Shown one piece after another: positions 41,231-49,686 of a stretch of DNA of 49,686 nt. The translations under genes were made by a program, and so were the position numbers. Numbering within the stretch: position 1 is the first letter of the stretch; each line of letters opens with the position of its first letter. Origin of the DNA: Treponema sp. (GTDB lineage Bacteria > Spirochaetota > Spirochaetia > Treponematales > Breznakiellaceae); NCBI GenBank assembly GCA_009780855.1, contig WQZG01000016.1, positions 1 to 49,686 of the forward strand, read 5' to 3'. The notes beneath the pieces are model-generated. The model did no database searches, was not told the origin of the DNA, and saw only the letters and a program-made list of their open reading frames with translations.

Positions 41231-43072
41231 ATGAAAAAAAATATCCAAAAAGGGAGAGTTTATTTTTTTGCCGTCAAAATTTTAAGGAAGCTTCCGGCCG
41301 CTGTTTTTTTATTTTTGCCCCTTCTTGTACAGGCCCAGGTTGCTGTATCGCCGGCCAATGCCGCGGTAAGCGCCGCGCCCCTGTGGGAACGTCCGATAAA
41401 TGACACTGTTCTTGGTCTCCCCTTCCTGCAGGCCGAATCGGTGGTTGTCGCAGGCGAAAACGGCAACGTTAAATCCTGGAGCATGAGGGGAACTTTTTTA
41501 TGGGACTTTGATCCAAGGGGCAAGGTAAGCCCGCACAGTTCCCGTTCGCCGGAAGGGACCACCTACATAAGCAACGTTACCGGTTCATTCATGGCGGTAA
41601 ACCGCACGGGCAGGGAATTATGGCGTCTGGAACTGGGCAAGCCGATGTCATTCCCGGCGGTAATCGGCTGGGACGGCAGGCTCTTTATAACGGTAGATTC
41701 CGAAATTTTTTGCCGCACGGCCTCCGGGCTGCCCCTGTGGAGCATTGATGTTGGCAGTCCTGTCGCGATGGCTCCGGTGCTGGATCATGCCGGCGGCATA
41801 GTTACCTATTTAAAAAACGACGATTTTATCCGCATAGATCATCTTGGCTCGGTAGAAAGGATCCATCTGGATCGCCAGCCCGCCATCATTGTACCTCTGC
41901 TTACTCCGGGCGCTGTACCGGCGGTTAACACCAACGGCAACAGCTACCTCCTGTTATACGAGAACAGGGATTCAGAAGATATCAAACTGGATTTTACAGC
42001 AAAGCAGGGAACCGCGTTTTCAAGGATCAGGCTGCCGCAATTGCCGGCCCAGCCAATAGCGGCCGTAGGCTACCAGGACATGGCCGCCATAACGCTGCGG
42101 GACGGGAGAGTCGTACTTGAAAGCGGAGTAAACGGACAGGTGCGCTGGACCGGCAACACCCACGAAACTGTTGCGGAAAAAGGCGCGGGAAACCTGGCGC
42201 CCGGCGATGTTACCATGGTATTTGACGAGCGCGGAATTTATTCCCTTAGCCGCACCGGGGCGACCTGCTTTACCGTTTCCAGTAAAAGGCGATGGCTGTT
42301 CCGAATTCCAGAGACATCGGCGGTTCCCGTCTTAAGCAGCGAGGGCCTGATCTACGCCTGCGGGAAAGACGGAACTCTGCGCGTATATAAAATTGACAAC
42401 CAGGTGCGCAATATCCCGCGTTCCATGTACGGCCCCAATCCGGAAGGAAATTACGGACTCGGCAATCCGCCTCCTTCGCCGTGGGCAAATCTTGAAGGCA
42501 GGTTTAACGATTATTTTGTAAAGGACATGTATAACGAAATCGAAAAAGCTACAAGCGCTGGCCAGGTAGGGCAGAACGAACCTTACTACGTAGCTTACCT
42601 TATGGAAATGATTGGATATTTTTTAACCAATCCTACGGCTTCCCTTGTAAGGGCGCCGATTAAAGTGCCGCAGCGGATCGATTTTATACGGCTTCTTGCG
42701 CGCATGGGGTCCAGGGAAACGATTAATTTTTTGGTTACCATTTATAACAAGGATCCGGAACCTTCGATCAAGGCGGCGTGCTGCGAAGCCATAGGGAAAA
42801 TCGGGGTAGACCCAAAGGGGGAAGCAATCTCTGCCTACTCCTTCCTGCTTTCAAGGGACAACGCCAACCGTGATTCGCAGACGCTTTTGTCTGCGTCAGA
42901 TTCGATTGCCGCCCTTTGCCGATTCTCCGGTCCTCCGCTGGCGGAGGACGGCATTCTCCTGCTGACCCAGATAGCGAAGTATCCGGACTTCCGCTCAGAT
43001 GTCAAACAAAGGGCCCAGGCCCAGCTTAACGCACTGCGCCAGGAAGGACTGGACAAACCCTATAACCAGTAG
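41231..43072 (+). CDS. Secreted PQQ-like beta-propeller protein with HEAT-like C-terminus
   Basis: 613 residues. The N-terminal signal is at about 1-36 (AAVFLFLPLLVQAQ). PQQ-enzyme-like propeller repeats fill about 40-400: repeated GxVxSWS, LWRLELGKP, GLPLWSIDVGSP, GQVRWTGNT and KRRWLFRIPETS blocks, each ending in a Trp-containing strand. Residues about 480-613 carry HEAT-type helices (SIKAACCEAIGKIGVD). No quinoprotein catalytic residues were recognised, so a BamB-like scaffold or sensor role is more likely than a dehydrogenase. AGGGGA lies before the ATG. Coupled in position to the upstream secreted protein. Confidence 0.8.
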   Translation: MKKNIQKGRVYFFAVKILRKLPAAVFLFLPLLVQAQVAVSPANAAVSAAPLWERPINDTVLGLPFLQAESVVVAGENGNVKSWSMRGTFLWDFDPRGKVSPHSSRSPEGTTYISNVTGSFMAVNRTGRELWRLELGKPMSFPAVIGWDGRLFITVDSEIFCRTASGLPLWSIDVGSPVAMAPVLDHAGGIVTYLKNDDFIRIDHLGSVERIHLDRQPAIIVPLLTPGAVPAVNTNGNSYLLLYENRDSEDIKLDFTAKQGTAFSRIRLPQLPAQPIAAVGYQDMAAITLRDGRVVLESGVNGQVRWTGNTHETVAEKGAGNLAPGDVTMVFDERGIYSLSRTGATCFTVSSKRRWLFRIPETSAVPVLSSEGLIYACGKDGTLRVYKIDNQVRNIPRSMYGPNPEGNYGLGNPPPSPWANLEGRFNDYFVKDMYNEIEKATSAGQVGQNEPYYVAYLMEMIGYFLTNPTASLVRAPIKVPQRIDFIRLLARMGSRETINFLVTIYNKDPEPSIKAACCEAIGKIGVDPKGEAISAYSFLLSRDNANRDSQTLLSASDSIAALCRFSGPPLAEDGILLLTQIAKYPDFRSDVKQRAQAQLNALRQEGLDKPYNQ

Positions 43073-43102
43073 CCGAAAACCTACAACTGCACCGCCGAAG
43101 AT

Positions 43103-44971
43103 TCAGATTGTCTGTCCGGCAAACTGGCTGTTGTAAAGTTCGGCGTAAAATCCCTTGCGTTCCAGCAGATCCTTATGGGTTCCCTGCTCAACTATGTCGC
43201 CGTCCCTTAATACCAGGATAAGGTCCGCCTCACGTATTGTGGACAGCCGGTGCGCTATAATAAAACTGGTCCTGCCTTTCATCAGATTATCCATGGCAGT
43301 CTGAATCAGGCGTTCGGTTCTGGTATCAACGCTGCTGGTCGCCTCGTCAAGGATCAGCATTCCGGGATCCGCAAGAATAACACGGGCGATAGTAAGGAGC
43401 TGTTTTTGCCCGGCCGAGATATTGTCGCTTTCTTCATTGAGAATCATGTTATAGCCGCCGGGCAGGGTCCGCACAAAATGATCAACCTGGGCGGCCTTTA
43501 CCGCTTCTTCAACTTTTTCCTGCGGCGCGTTTGGATTGCTGTAGCGGATATTGTCCGCTATGGTTCCGGAGAAAAGCCAAGTATCCTGTAAAACCATGCC
43601 GAACAATTTGCGCAGATCGTGACGTGTAAAATCCTTAATATTGGTTGAACCGATGGAAATAGAGCCTCCGTTTACTTCATAAAATCGCATAAGGAGTTTT
43701 ACGATTGTAGTCTTGCCTGCGCCGGTCGGCCCGACAATGGCGATTTTTTGGCCGGGCTCAATATCCGCGCTAAAGCCGCGTATAACCGGTTTTGCCGCGT
43801 CATAACCAAAACGGACATGATCAAAAATTACGGGGCTGTCCGGAGACGGAGCGGGTTTGGCGTTAACCGGATCCGGTAATTCCTCCGGCACAGCCAGGAA
43901 TTCAAAAACCCGTTCCGCGGCAGCGGCGGTCTGCTGCAGTATATTGGAAATGTTGGCGATATTGGTTATCGGGTGGTTGAATGACCTTACATACTGCAGA
44001 AAGGCCTGGATACCGCCGATGGTAATCATGCCCCGCACTGCGAAAATCCCGCCAAAGACGCAGACGGCCACATAGGTCAGGTTACCGACAAAAGCGGTAA
44101 TCGGCATCAGAATGCCGGAGAGGAAATTGGCCTTCCACGCGGCGCGGTACAGTTCCGCATTATGGCCGTCAAAAGTTTTTAATGATTCTTCCTCGCCGGA
44201 GAAAGCTTTGACAACCAGATGGCTGGAAAACATTTCTTCGATGTGGCCGTTAACCTTCCCCAGGCACCTCTGCTGCGCGCGGAAGAATTTTTGCGATTGT
44301 CTTACAATCAGCGTAATGGCCAGAATCGAAAGGGAAAGGAAGAGCAGTGTCAGAATTGTGAGCATCCAGCTTACAGAAAACATAATGCAGACTATGCCGA
44401 CTACCGAACATATCGAAGTAATAATCTGGGTAAGGCTCATGTTAAGTGTTTGGGTTACCGTATCAACATCATTGGTCAGCCTGGAAAGCACTTCGCCGTG
44501 GGTGACCGTATCAAAATAGGAAAAAGGCAGCTGGTGGATTTTATTGCTTATGTTGTCCCTAAGGGCGTAAGTAACCTTCATGCTGACAGAAGCCATAATA
44601 AAACTCTGCAGCCAGGCGCACAGGGCGCTTATTATGTAAAAACCAAGAAGCATAAAAAGAATGGAAGCGATCTTCTGGAAATCAATCACGCCGGTTCCGG
44701 TAAAATGCCTGGCAACCCCGGCCACAAGTTCGTCCGTTACCATCCCCATAATCCTGGGGCCGACAATAGTAAATATTGTCGAAATTATCGCAAGCGCCCA
44801 GACAAAAATAATTGTTACACTGTATGGCTTTAGGTAAATTACAAGCTGCTTCATGGTGCCTTTGAAATTTTTTGCCTTGTCGCCCATTGCCGCAAACCGC
44901 CCGGGTCCGCCGGACATCCCCGGCCCCCTTAAACCCTGCCCCTGTCCCTGGTTTTGTCTTGAGTCGCTCAT
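43103..44971 (-). CDS. ABC exporter half-transporter, canonical ATPase subunit
   Basis: 622 residues. A Gly/Gln-rich N-terminal tail (about 1-35), a six-helix membrane domain (about 45-350) and an ATPase domain. Walker A is GPTGAGKTT, Walker B LLILDEATSS with catalytic Glu, and the switch His is in FIIAHRLST. The signature is altered: NISAGQKQ instead of LSGGQ. It starts in a 4-nt overlap with the partner gene. Together they match heterodimeric exporters such as TM287/288 or TmrAB, which move lipids, drugs or peptides outward. Confidence 0.92.
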   Translation of the reverse strand: MSDSRQNQGQGQGLRGPGMSGGPGRFAAMGDKAKNFKGTMKQLVIYLKPYSVTIIFVWALAIISTIFTIVGPRIMGMVTDELVAGVARHFTGTGVIDFQKIASILFMLLGFYIISALCAWLQSFIMASVSMKVTYALRDNISNKIHQLPFSYFDTVTHGEVLSRLTNDVDTVTQTLNMSLTQIITSICSVVGIVCIMFSVSWMLTILTLLFLSLSILAITLIVRQSQKFFRAQQRCLGKVNGHIEEMFSSHLVVKAFSGEEESLKTFDGHNAELYRAAWKANFLSGILMPITAFVGNLTYVAVCVFGGIFAVRGMITIGGIQAFLQYVRSFNHPITNIANISNILQQTAAAAERVFEFLAVPEELPDPVNAKPAPSPDSPVIFDHVRFGYDAAKPVIRGFSADIEPGQKIAIVGPTGAGKTTIVKLLMRFYEVNGGSISIGSTNIKDFTRHDLRKLFGMVLQDTWLFSGTIADNIRYSNPNAPQEKVEEAVKAAQVDHFVRTLPGGYNMILNEESDNISAGQKQLLTIARVILADPGMLILDEATSSVDTRTERLIQTAMDNLMKGRTSFIIAHRLSTIREADLILVLRDGDIVEQGTHKDLLERKGFYAELYNSQFAGQTI

Positions 44972-46809
44972 AAGCTGCCTCCGGCGGCGGCCGGCCGGCC
45001 CGCTATAAATGAATCCTCCGAATACGGCGATGAATCATGCCGGAGCTGGGACTCCGCACGGAGTTGAGACTCCGCGATCTCGCGGTATTCCGGACAGGTC
45101 TTTATAAGTTCATCGTGCGTACCCATACCCACGATTGCACCTTTTTCAAGCACAATTATTTTTTCAGCCTGCATAATGGTTCCTACCCGCTGCGCGATAA
45201 TAATTTTTGTGGTTTGTTTTTTATCTTTTTCCATGGCTCCCCTCAATCTTGCGTCTGTCGCAAAATCCAGGGCCGAGAAACTGTCGTCAAAAATAAGCAG
45301 ATCCGGATCACGCACCAGAGCCCTGGCAATCGACAGCCTCTGTTTTTGACCTCCGGAAACATTGGCGCCGGACTGCGCCAGATTGGATTCCATGCCGTCA
45401 GGCATTTTATCTATAAATTCCAGGGCCTGTGCGATTCCGGCGCTTTTGCGGATTTCATCATCGCCGGCATCGTTCCTGCCGTAACGCAAATTAAAAGAAA
45501 CCGGTCCGGACAGGAGTATACTCTTTTGCGGAATATAACCGATATGCGACCGGAGTTCCTTTTGCGGCATATCCCGGATATCCGTTCCGTTAATCATAAT
45601 GCTTCCGCCTGTAACGTCGTAAAACCTCATAATCAGATTGGCGATTGTGGATTTGCCGGAACCGGTAGCCCCGATTAAAGCCGTTGTTTCTCCCCTGTTG
45701 GCGGTAAAATTAATGTTCCTTAACGCATCCTGTTCGGCGTCTCTGTATTTAAAGAAAACATTTTTAAATTCAATGGAGACTCCTTTTTGATCCGCAATAA
45801 AAGTACCTGCGGATTTGGACACAGCAGGATCCTTGATGGAAATGTCGGTTTCAAGTACCTGGGAAATACGATCGATGGAAACTGCGGCCCTTGGCAGCAT
45901 TACAAAAATATTGGAAATAAAATGGAACGAAAAAATAATCTGCAGGGTATACTGAATAAACGCCATCATATCTCCGACTTCCAGCGAATAGGAGGCAATT
46001 TGGCGGGCTCCGATCCAGATAATAAACAATATGGAAATATTCTGAACAAACTGCATTACAGGCATCTGCAATATCATTATGCGGTTTACAAATAGATTTA
46101 CCCCGGTCAAATCCCTGTTAACATCGTCAAAACGTTTCTTCTCGTGATCCTGGGCGCTAAAGGCGCGGATAACCATAAGACCGTTAAGGGTTTCCCTGCC
46201 GATTTTGTTCAGGCTGTCCACCAGCTTCTGAATTATTTTGAACTTGGGCATGGCTATTGAAACAAGAGTCAGCAGCAGGGCAAGAAGTACTACAACAGAA
46301 AGTACAATTATCCAGCTCATTGAAGGGGCCTTGTTTATGGCCATAATAACGCCGCCGGCTCCCAGTATTGGAGCGTAACATATCATCCTTATGCCCATGG
46401 TAAACATCTGCTGCACATTGGTAATATCATTTGTACAGCGGGTAATCAGGGAGGCCGTGGAGAACTCATCAAATTCGCGGCTGGTAAAACCTTCGACTTT
46501 TGCGAACACGGCATGGCGCAGATTGCGCGCGAGTCCGGCCGCTATCCTGGTGGACAAAAAGCTGACCGTTATTGCGGCGGCGCCGCCGGTCAGGGCAATG
46601 CCCAGCATAAGAAGCCCAAGCGATAAAATGCCGGAATCCTCGGCAACGGTATTTCCCTGACCGCCTCCGGCATTCTGGAGTATGGAATTGACAAGCTGCG
46701 ACATTAGGTTGGGCAGACTTAAATCACAAAAAGCCTGCAGCAAAAGTACGCAGATTGCCAGAACCAGAAGCGGCGCAAAAGGCTTTAGATACTTTCCGAT
46801 TTTTTTCAT
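44968..46809 (-). CDS. ABC exporter half-transporter, degenerate ATPase subunit
   Basis: 613 residues: six-helix membrane domain (about 10-320) and ATPase domain. Walker A is GATGSGKST and the signature VSGGQKQ is canonical. Walker B reads LLIFDDSFS, with Asp in place of the catalytic Glu, and the switch His is Gln in IIIAQRVGT. This is the pattern of the degenerate half of a heterodimer, and it complements the partner's altered signature so that one site is intact and one is impaired. The C-terminus has a Ser/Ala-rich tail. The gene follows the TIGR03545 gene by 9 nt on the same strand, so it is in that operon. Confidence 0.92.
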   Translation of the reverse strand: MKKIGKYLKPFAPLLVLAICVLLLQAFCDLSLPNLMSQLVNSILQNAGGGQGNTVAEDSGILSLGLLMLGIALTGGAAAITVSFLSTRIAAGLARNLRHAVFAKVEGFTSREFDEFSTASLITRCTNDITNVQQMFTMGIRMICYAPILGAGGVIMAINKAPSMSWIIVLSVVVLLALLLTLVSIAMPKFKIIQKLVDSLNKIGRETLNGLMVIRAFSAQDHEKKRFDDVNRDLTGVNLFVNRIMILQMPVMQFVQNISILFIIWIGARQIASYSLEVGDMMAFIQYTLQIIFSFHFISNIFVMLPRAAVSIDRISQVLETDISIKDPAVSKSAGTFIADQKGVSIEFKNVFFKYRDAEQDALRNINFTANRGETTALIGATGSGKSTIANLIMRFYDVTGGSIMINGTDIRDMPQKELRSHIGYIPQKSILLSGPVSFNLRYGRNDAGDDEIRKSAGIAQALEFIDKMPDGMESNLAQSGANVSGGQKQRLSIARALVRDPDLLIFDDSFSALDFATDARLRGAMEKDKKQTTKIIIAQRVGTIMQAEKIIVLEKGAIVGMGTHDELIKTCPEYREIAESQLRAESQLRHDSSPYSEDSFIAGRPAAAGGSL

Positions 46810-46818
46810 ATCAATACT

Positions 46819-48993
46819 CTACCTGTTGAATAAATTTCCGGGAATGGCGCCCGGCACTGTACCGGGTAAACTCGGTGTACTTGGAAGCTGTATACTTGGG
46901 GTATTCCCCTGTAAAAGATCTTTTGCGGCCTGTTCAGCCTGGCGTTTGGCTTCATCGGCTGCCTGATTGATCACTTCGTCGGCGGCCTGTTTTAATTTTT
47001 GTTCAAATTCGTTTTTCCTGGCGTCCAGGCTGCCCATTAATTTGTCCACAGCGGCCTTGTCACCGCGTGCCGCCGCAAAAATCGCGTCAAGTTCTTCGCT
47101 GCTTATTAAGCTTTGATCTACATAGGAAGAAATTCTATCGCGGAGCATTTTTTCGATTTCGGCAGCCGCCTTGTTTATATACTGGTTTGCAATATCTTTG
47201 AGCGCCTGCATAACCAGATCACCGATATTTGTATTTACATCAAAACTGTCCCCGGTCTGCGAATGGTCAAAACGGACACCGACATCGAGGGAAGGGACCC
47301 CTTCAATGGCAGTACCTACAGCCTGGGCAAAGGTGTTGCCCGGGTCAGTCAGCTTTGACTGCGCAAGGGACAGAGAACCGCCGCCTGCAAAACTGGAAGC
47401 GGAATCTCCGGCCAGATTGGCGGTAAAAGACATATTCCCGGTATATCCCCCGATCCCTGCAGCGGAGAGCTGGCTGCCCAGACTTACGGGGAAACCGGAT
47501 CCTGTAAGAGCGGTATCAAAAATTTTAACTATCCCTGTGCGGAAATCCGCCATACCGTTAAAACTGGCCTTTCTGCCGTTTGATCCCTCGTCCATAGAAA
47601 GCACAAGGTTAACGGGCGTTCCGGAAATATCCGGATCCGAGCTTACTCCGCGCAGATCGAAATTCCAGTGCCAGTTATTGGGAGTAAAAACATCGGCCGC
47701 CAATACTCCCAAATAAAACTGCGGGTATTGGGTTAGCGGAAAGGCCACGTTCCTGCCCCGGAATTTTTCATTTTTTACCTTGACCGGTTTATCGGATTTG
47801 GGCAGTTTTGCCTGTATTTCTTTTACCTTCTGTAAAATTTCCAGCGCCCTCTCGCCGTATCCCAGATAGGTCTGGGCCGTATCGGTAAGGATGTCTCCAA
47901 TCACAGAATCCAGAATTCCCGCAGCCGGGCCGGAAGAAAGATCAAGGTAAGATTTTAAATAATCCAGATCGCCGTTAAAAGCCTTGCGAGCGTTCTCCTG
48001 GAGGCCGGCGGCGGTCTGCAGATCCTGCTGTACCCCGGTCACCATGCCGTTGATTTCGTTTCCCGCATCCTGAACTGAATTTACCAGACTGTTAATATCA
48101 TTAATAACACCCTGAATCCGGGTTATGGTCTGCTCAAGAGTTTTAACATCATTAATCTGGTAATCATTAATGTTGAGCGCAAGCAGGGGTTTTGCGCGGT
48201 TTTCCAGATCGGTATATCTGTTTTTGGCGGTATCAAACTGGGCATTCCATTTGGCTGCGGAATCATTGTAGGCTTTAATCGCGGCATCGTACAGCTTTGG
48301 CGTCTGCAGTTTATCGTATTCGCGGTTAAGAAGGGCCATCGCGTCAAAGTTCTGCAAATCTACCAGAGGCGGAAATTCGGTCTTGCTTTTTTCCTTTTTA
48401 ACTTTGGGCGGTTTATCCGGCAATGCACCGGAGACCGTGCGTGCGGTCGCAAAGCGTATAGAGTCGGCCCTTAGTTCTTCAATGTAGATTTTCCCGCGCA
48501 GAACCGCGGCCGGTTTAAGATGAACAGCTATTCTGCTGAACTGAATAAGGTTCTGCATGGGACTGTCCCTGTCCGCTATGGCAAGGCCGTCCATGCTTAT
48601 GGAAAAATTAAAAAGGTCAGCGCGAAAATTAACGGTGTCAACTTTTGCCTCAAATGCCGCTTCCAGCCCTGTTTCCATGGCCTTTTGCAAAAGAGGGTTT
48701 AAAAGCACAGTAAAGAAAAACACAATGCCGGCTATAAGGATTGCGACAACTACAATGGGAAGGAAGTTGAACGCCCCTTTTTTATTTTTTTTGATTACCT
48801 TTGCCAGTTTTTTTAAGTGTTTGACTTCGTCCTTTTCCAGTTCCGCGCGCAGAACAAAAGCTCCGTCCTGCTCAGCATAAACAGTATTTAAAAAAGATTG
48901 ATCGGATTCATGTTCCAGGTAACGGAGGTAATCATTCTGAAGTTCGTCCTTTTTAATTGATTTTTTAAAAAAACCGGGCGCTTTATTAGCCAT
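46819..48993 (-). CDS. TIGR03545-family envelope protein (AsmA-like)
   Basis: 724 residues. A charged cytoplasmic N-terminus (about 1-73) leads into one transmembrane helix (about 74-98, FLPIVVVAILIAGIVFFFTVLL). A long periplasmic part follows, with AsmA-like beta segments (VDTVNFRADLFNFSISMDGLAIAD; IQFSRIAVHLKPAAVLRGKIYIEEL) and a coiled-coil-like middle at about 200-400. The C-terminus is Gln/Ala-rich helical. TIGR03545 occurs in a small set of outer-membrane bacteria, typically paired with TIGR03546 as here (12 nt apart). AsmA-like proteins bridge the envelope for lipid movement. AGGAGGA-type site before the ATG. Function unproven. Confidence 0.82.
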   Translation of the reverse strand: MANKAPGFFKKSIKKDELQNDYLRYLEHESDQSFLNTVYAEQDGAFVLRAELEKDEVKHLKKLAKVIKKNKKGAFNFLPIVVVAILIAGIVFFFTVLLNPLLQKAMETGLEAAFEAKVDTVNFRADLFNFSISMDGLAIADRDSPMQNLIQFSRIAVHLKPAAVLRGKIYIEELRADSIRFATARTVSGALPDKPPKVKKEKSKTEFPPLVDLQNFDAMALLNREYDKLQTPKLYDAAIKAYNDSAAKWNAQFDTAKNRYTDLENRAKPLLALNINDYQINDVKTLEQTITRIQGVINDINSLVNSVQDAGNEINGMVTGVQQDLQTAAGLQENARKAFNGDLDYLKSYLDLSSGPAAGILDSVIGDILTDTAQTYLGYGERALEILQKVKEIQAKLPKSDKPVKVKNEKFRGRNVAFPLTQYPQFYLGVLAADVFTPNNWHWNFDLRGVSSDPDISGTPVNLVLSMDEGSNGRKASFNGMADFRTGIVKIFDTALTGSGFPVSLGSQLSAAGIGGYTGNMSFTANLAGDSASSFAGGGSLSLAQSKLTDPGNTFAQAVGTAIEGVPSLDVGVRFDHSQTGDSFDVNTNIGDLVMQALKDIANQYINKAAAEIEKMLRDRISSYVDQSLISSEELDAIFAAARGDKAAVDKLMGSLDARKNEFEQKLKQAADEVINQAADEAKRQAEQAAKDLLQGNTPSIQLPSTPSLPGTVPGAIPGNLFNR

Positions 48994-49005
48994 ATAATCC
49001 TCCGC

Positions 49006-49530
49006 CTACTGTCCGGCCGAAACCGCTTTTACGGCTTTCTCAATAACAGGGAAAAGCGGGAATTTAAGCACAGCTTTATAAACCTTGCTTTCCCTGATAA
49101 GCGGAAGAAACCTGTTCCTGTAAAGGGGAACAAGAAGCCTGAAGATAAAATAAACCGGAAGCCACAGGATAATACCGATACAAAGCCCCCCCGCAACCAG
49201 GGTATTATTAAACCCTGTCAAAGGTACAAGCGGCATGTTATAAAGTGAAGTAAAAGCAGGCTGCAGCGCCTGTAAATGGAGAATTTCCCAGCCGGCAGCG
49301 TCAACTGCAGGATTGAGAAGGCCCAAAAACAGCTTGATAACAACCATAAAAAGTATTTTTGACCAGTGATGATGGTTAAAAAAGAAAGAAACCACAAAAA
49401 GTACTATCCAGAAAAAATTACCCGCCGGAAGTAACCCCAGCAAAAGCCCCCAGGCAAACCCCGCGGCGATCGATTCTTTTTTAAGATTGCCGTTTAGGGC
49501 CTTTAATAATTTGATAATAGGTTTAAGCAT
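49006..49530 (-). CDS. TIGR03546-family membrane protein
   Basis: 174 residues with about three hydrophobic segments: about 22-52 (AGFAWGLLLGLLPAGNFFWIVLFVVSF pattern), about 58-80 and about 112-140. The GxxxGLLPxxN-type opening resembles DUF2062 proteins. It is the standing partner of TIGR03545 and the first gene of the operon. The start lies 7 nt after a -10 with no Shine-Dalgarno. Confidence 0.82.
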   Translation of the reverse strand: MLKPIIKLLKALNGNLKKESIAAGFAWGLLLGLLPAGNFFWIVLFVVSFFFNHHHWSKILFMVVIKLFLGLLNPAVDAAGWEILHLQALQPAFTSLYNMPLVPLTGFNNTLVAGGLCIGIILWLPVYFIFRLLVPLYRNRFLPLIRESKVYKAVLKFPLFPVIEKAVKAVSAGQ

Positions 49531-49537
49531 GGGTTAT

Positions 49538-49566
49538 ATTATGATTCTTTGGGGGAAAAAAGACAA
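49538..49566 (-). promoter_or_regulatory. Promoter of the TIGR03546/TIGR03545/ABC operon, predicted leaderless
   Basis: Minus strand: TTGTCT (49566-49561), 17 nt, CATAAT (49543-49538), then 7 nt to ATG 49530. Confidence 0.55.
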
Positions 49567-49589
49567 TTATCACCGATTAAGGTTGTCGC

Positions 49590-49668
49590 CGTGCAATAGA
49601 AATGTCCCCTGTTTCCGTGCAATAGAAATGTCCCCCTGCATTCACCTGCGTGCAATAGAAATGTCCCC
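49590..49668 (+). repeat. Three direct copies of a 20-bp repeat, likely end of an IS21-like element
   Basis: CGTGCAATAGAAATGTCCCC occurs at 49590, 49616 and 49649, exact in all three, with spacings of 26 and 33 bp. Reiterated short terminal repeats of this size are typical of the ends of IS21-family elements, where the transposase binds several copies. The body of the element would lie beyond the right edge. Confidence 0.6.
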
Positions 49669-49686
49669 TTTGCGTAGGATAGTTCA

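Noticed and set aside
49590-49668. CRISPR array
   Set aside because: Three 20-bp repeats with only 6- and 13-bp gaps of unequal length; better explained as reiterated transposon-end repeats.

Overview
The window looks like chromosomal DNA of a spirochete, most likely a termite-gut or other gut-associated treponeme. Evidence: the TIGR03545/TIGR03546 gene pair of outer-membrane bacteria, a large single-chain pyruvate:ferredoxin oxidoreductase of an anaerobe, a type III glutamine synthetase, two multi-TM hybrid histidine kinases, and an XRE regulator and small proteins of a style familiar from Treponema. This is judged by eye, not by database search. The genome background is about 50% GC; roughly 2750-6500 is clearly more AT-rich and looks acquired or fast-evolving.

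Layout. 1-120: tail of a transposase-like gene and a possible IS66-type end. 154-2746: SMP-30/gluconolactonase-like protein and FGGY sugar kinase. 2779-6468: AT-rich accessory region with XRE regulator, large repeat lipoprotein under a perfect consensus promoter, an RHH-like small protein and a decayed gene. 6530-10521: nifJ and a CheY-like receiver. 10583-13919: glnN (type III GS) and rsgA on the minus strand. 13997-14200: a small minus-strand transcription unit encoding a 9-residue peptide. 14326-16445: tRNA-Arg(TCT) followed after 6 nt by a hybrid histidine kinase. 16454-24307: an acid-sugar locus (PdxA-like dehydrogenase, LarA-like racemase/epimerase, DUF1537 kinase, sugar ABC importer without ATPase, TIM-barrel isomerase). 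24294-30263: ilvBNCDA behind a classical attenuator with a Val/Ile/Leu-rich leader peptide. 30327-34058: UlaG-like hydrolase, PTS EIIA, second hybrid kinase. 34055-37309: HEAT-like secreted protein and an intracellular GH5 glycosidase of fungal steryl-glucosidase type. 37461-43072: purC, an isoprenylcysteine-methyltransferase-like protein, eno, and two secreted proteins (one a PQQ-like propeller). 43103-49530: operon TIGR03546-TIGR03545-heterodimeric ABC exporter. 49590-49668: three copies of a 20-bp repeat like the reiterated ends of IS21-family elements.

Functional links. The acid-sugar locus can be read as C4-acid catabolism: import, C2 epimerisation by the LarA-like protein, phosphorylation by the DUF1537 kinase, and oxidation/decarboxylation by the PdxA-like enzyme to dihydroxyacetone phosphate. 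The ilv operon is a complete threonine-to-isoleucine and pyruvate-to-valine route controlled at its leader.

Two sequence-level patterns cut across the window. First, nine genes lack a Shine-Dalgarno sequence, and each has a sigma70-type -10 element placed 5-9 nt before the start codon, predicting leaderless mRNAs. Genes with good Shine-Dalgarno sites (nifJ, ilvB, eno, rsgA, the lipoprotein) coexist with them. Second, several short tandem arrays sit exactly across stop codons (15-, 16- and 7-bp units); two are made of small palindromes whose arms vary in a compensated way.
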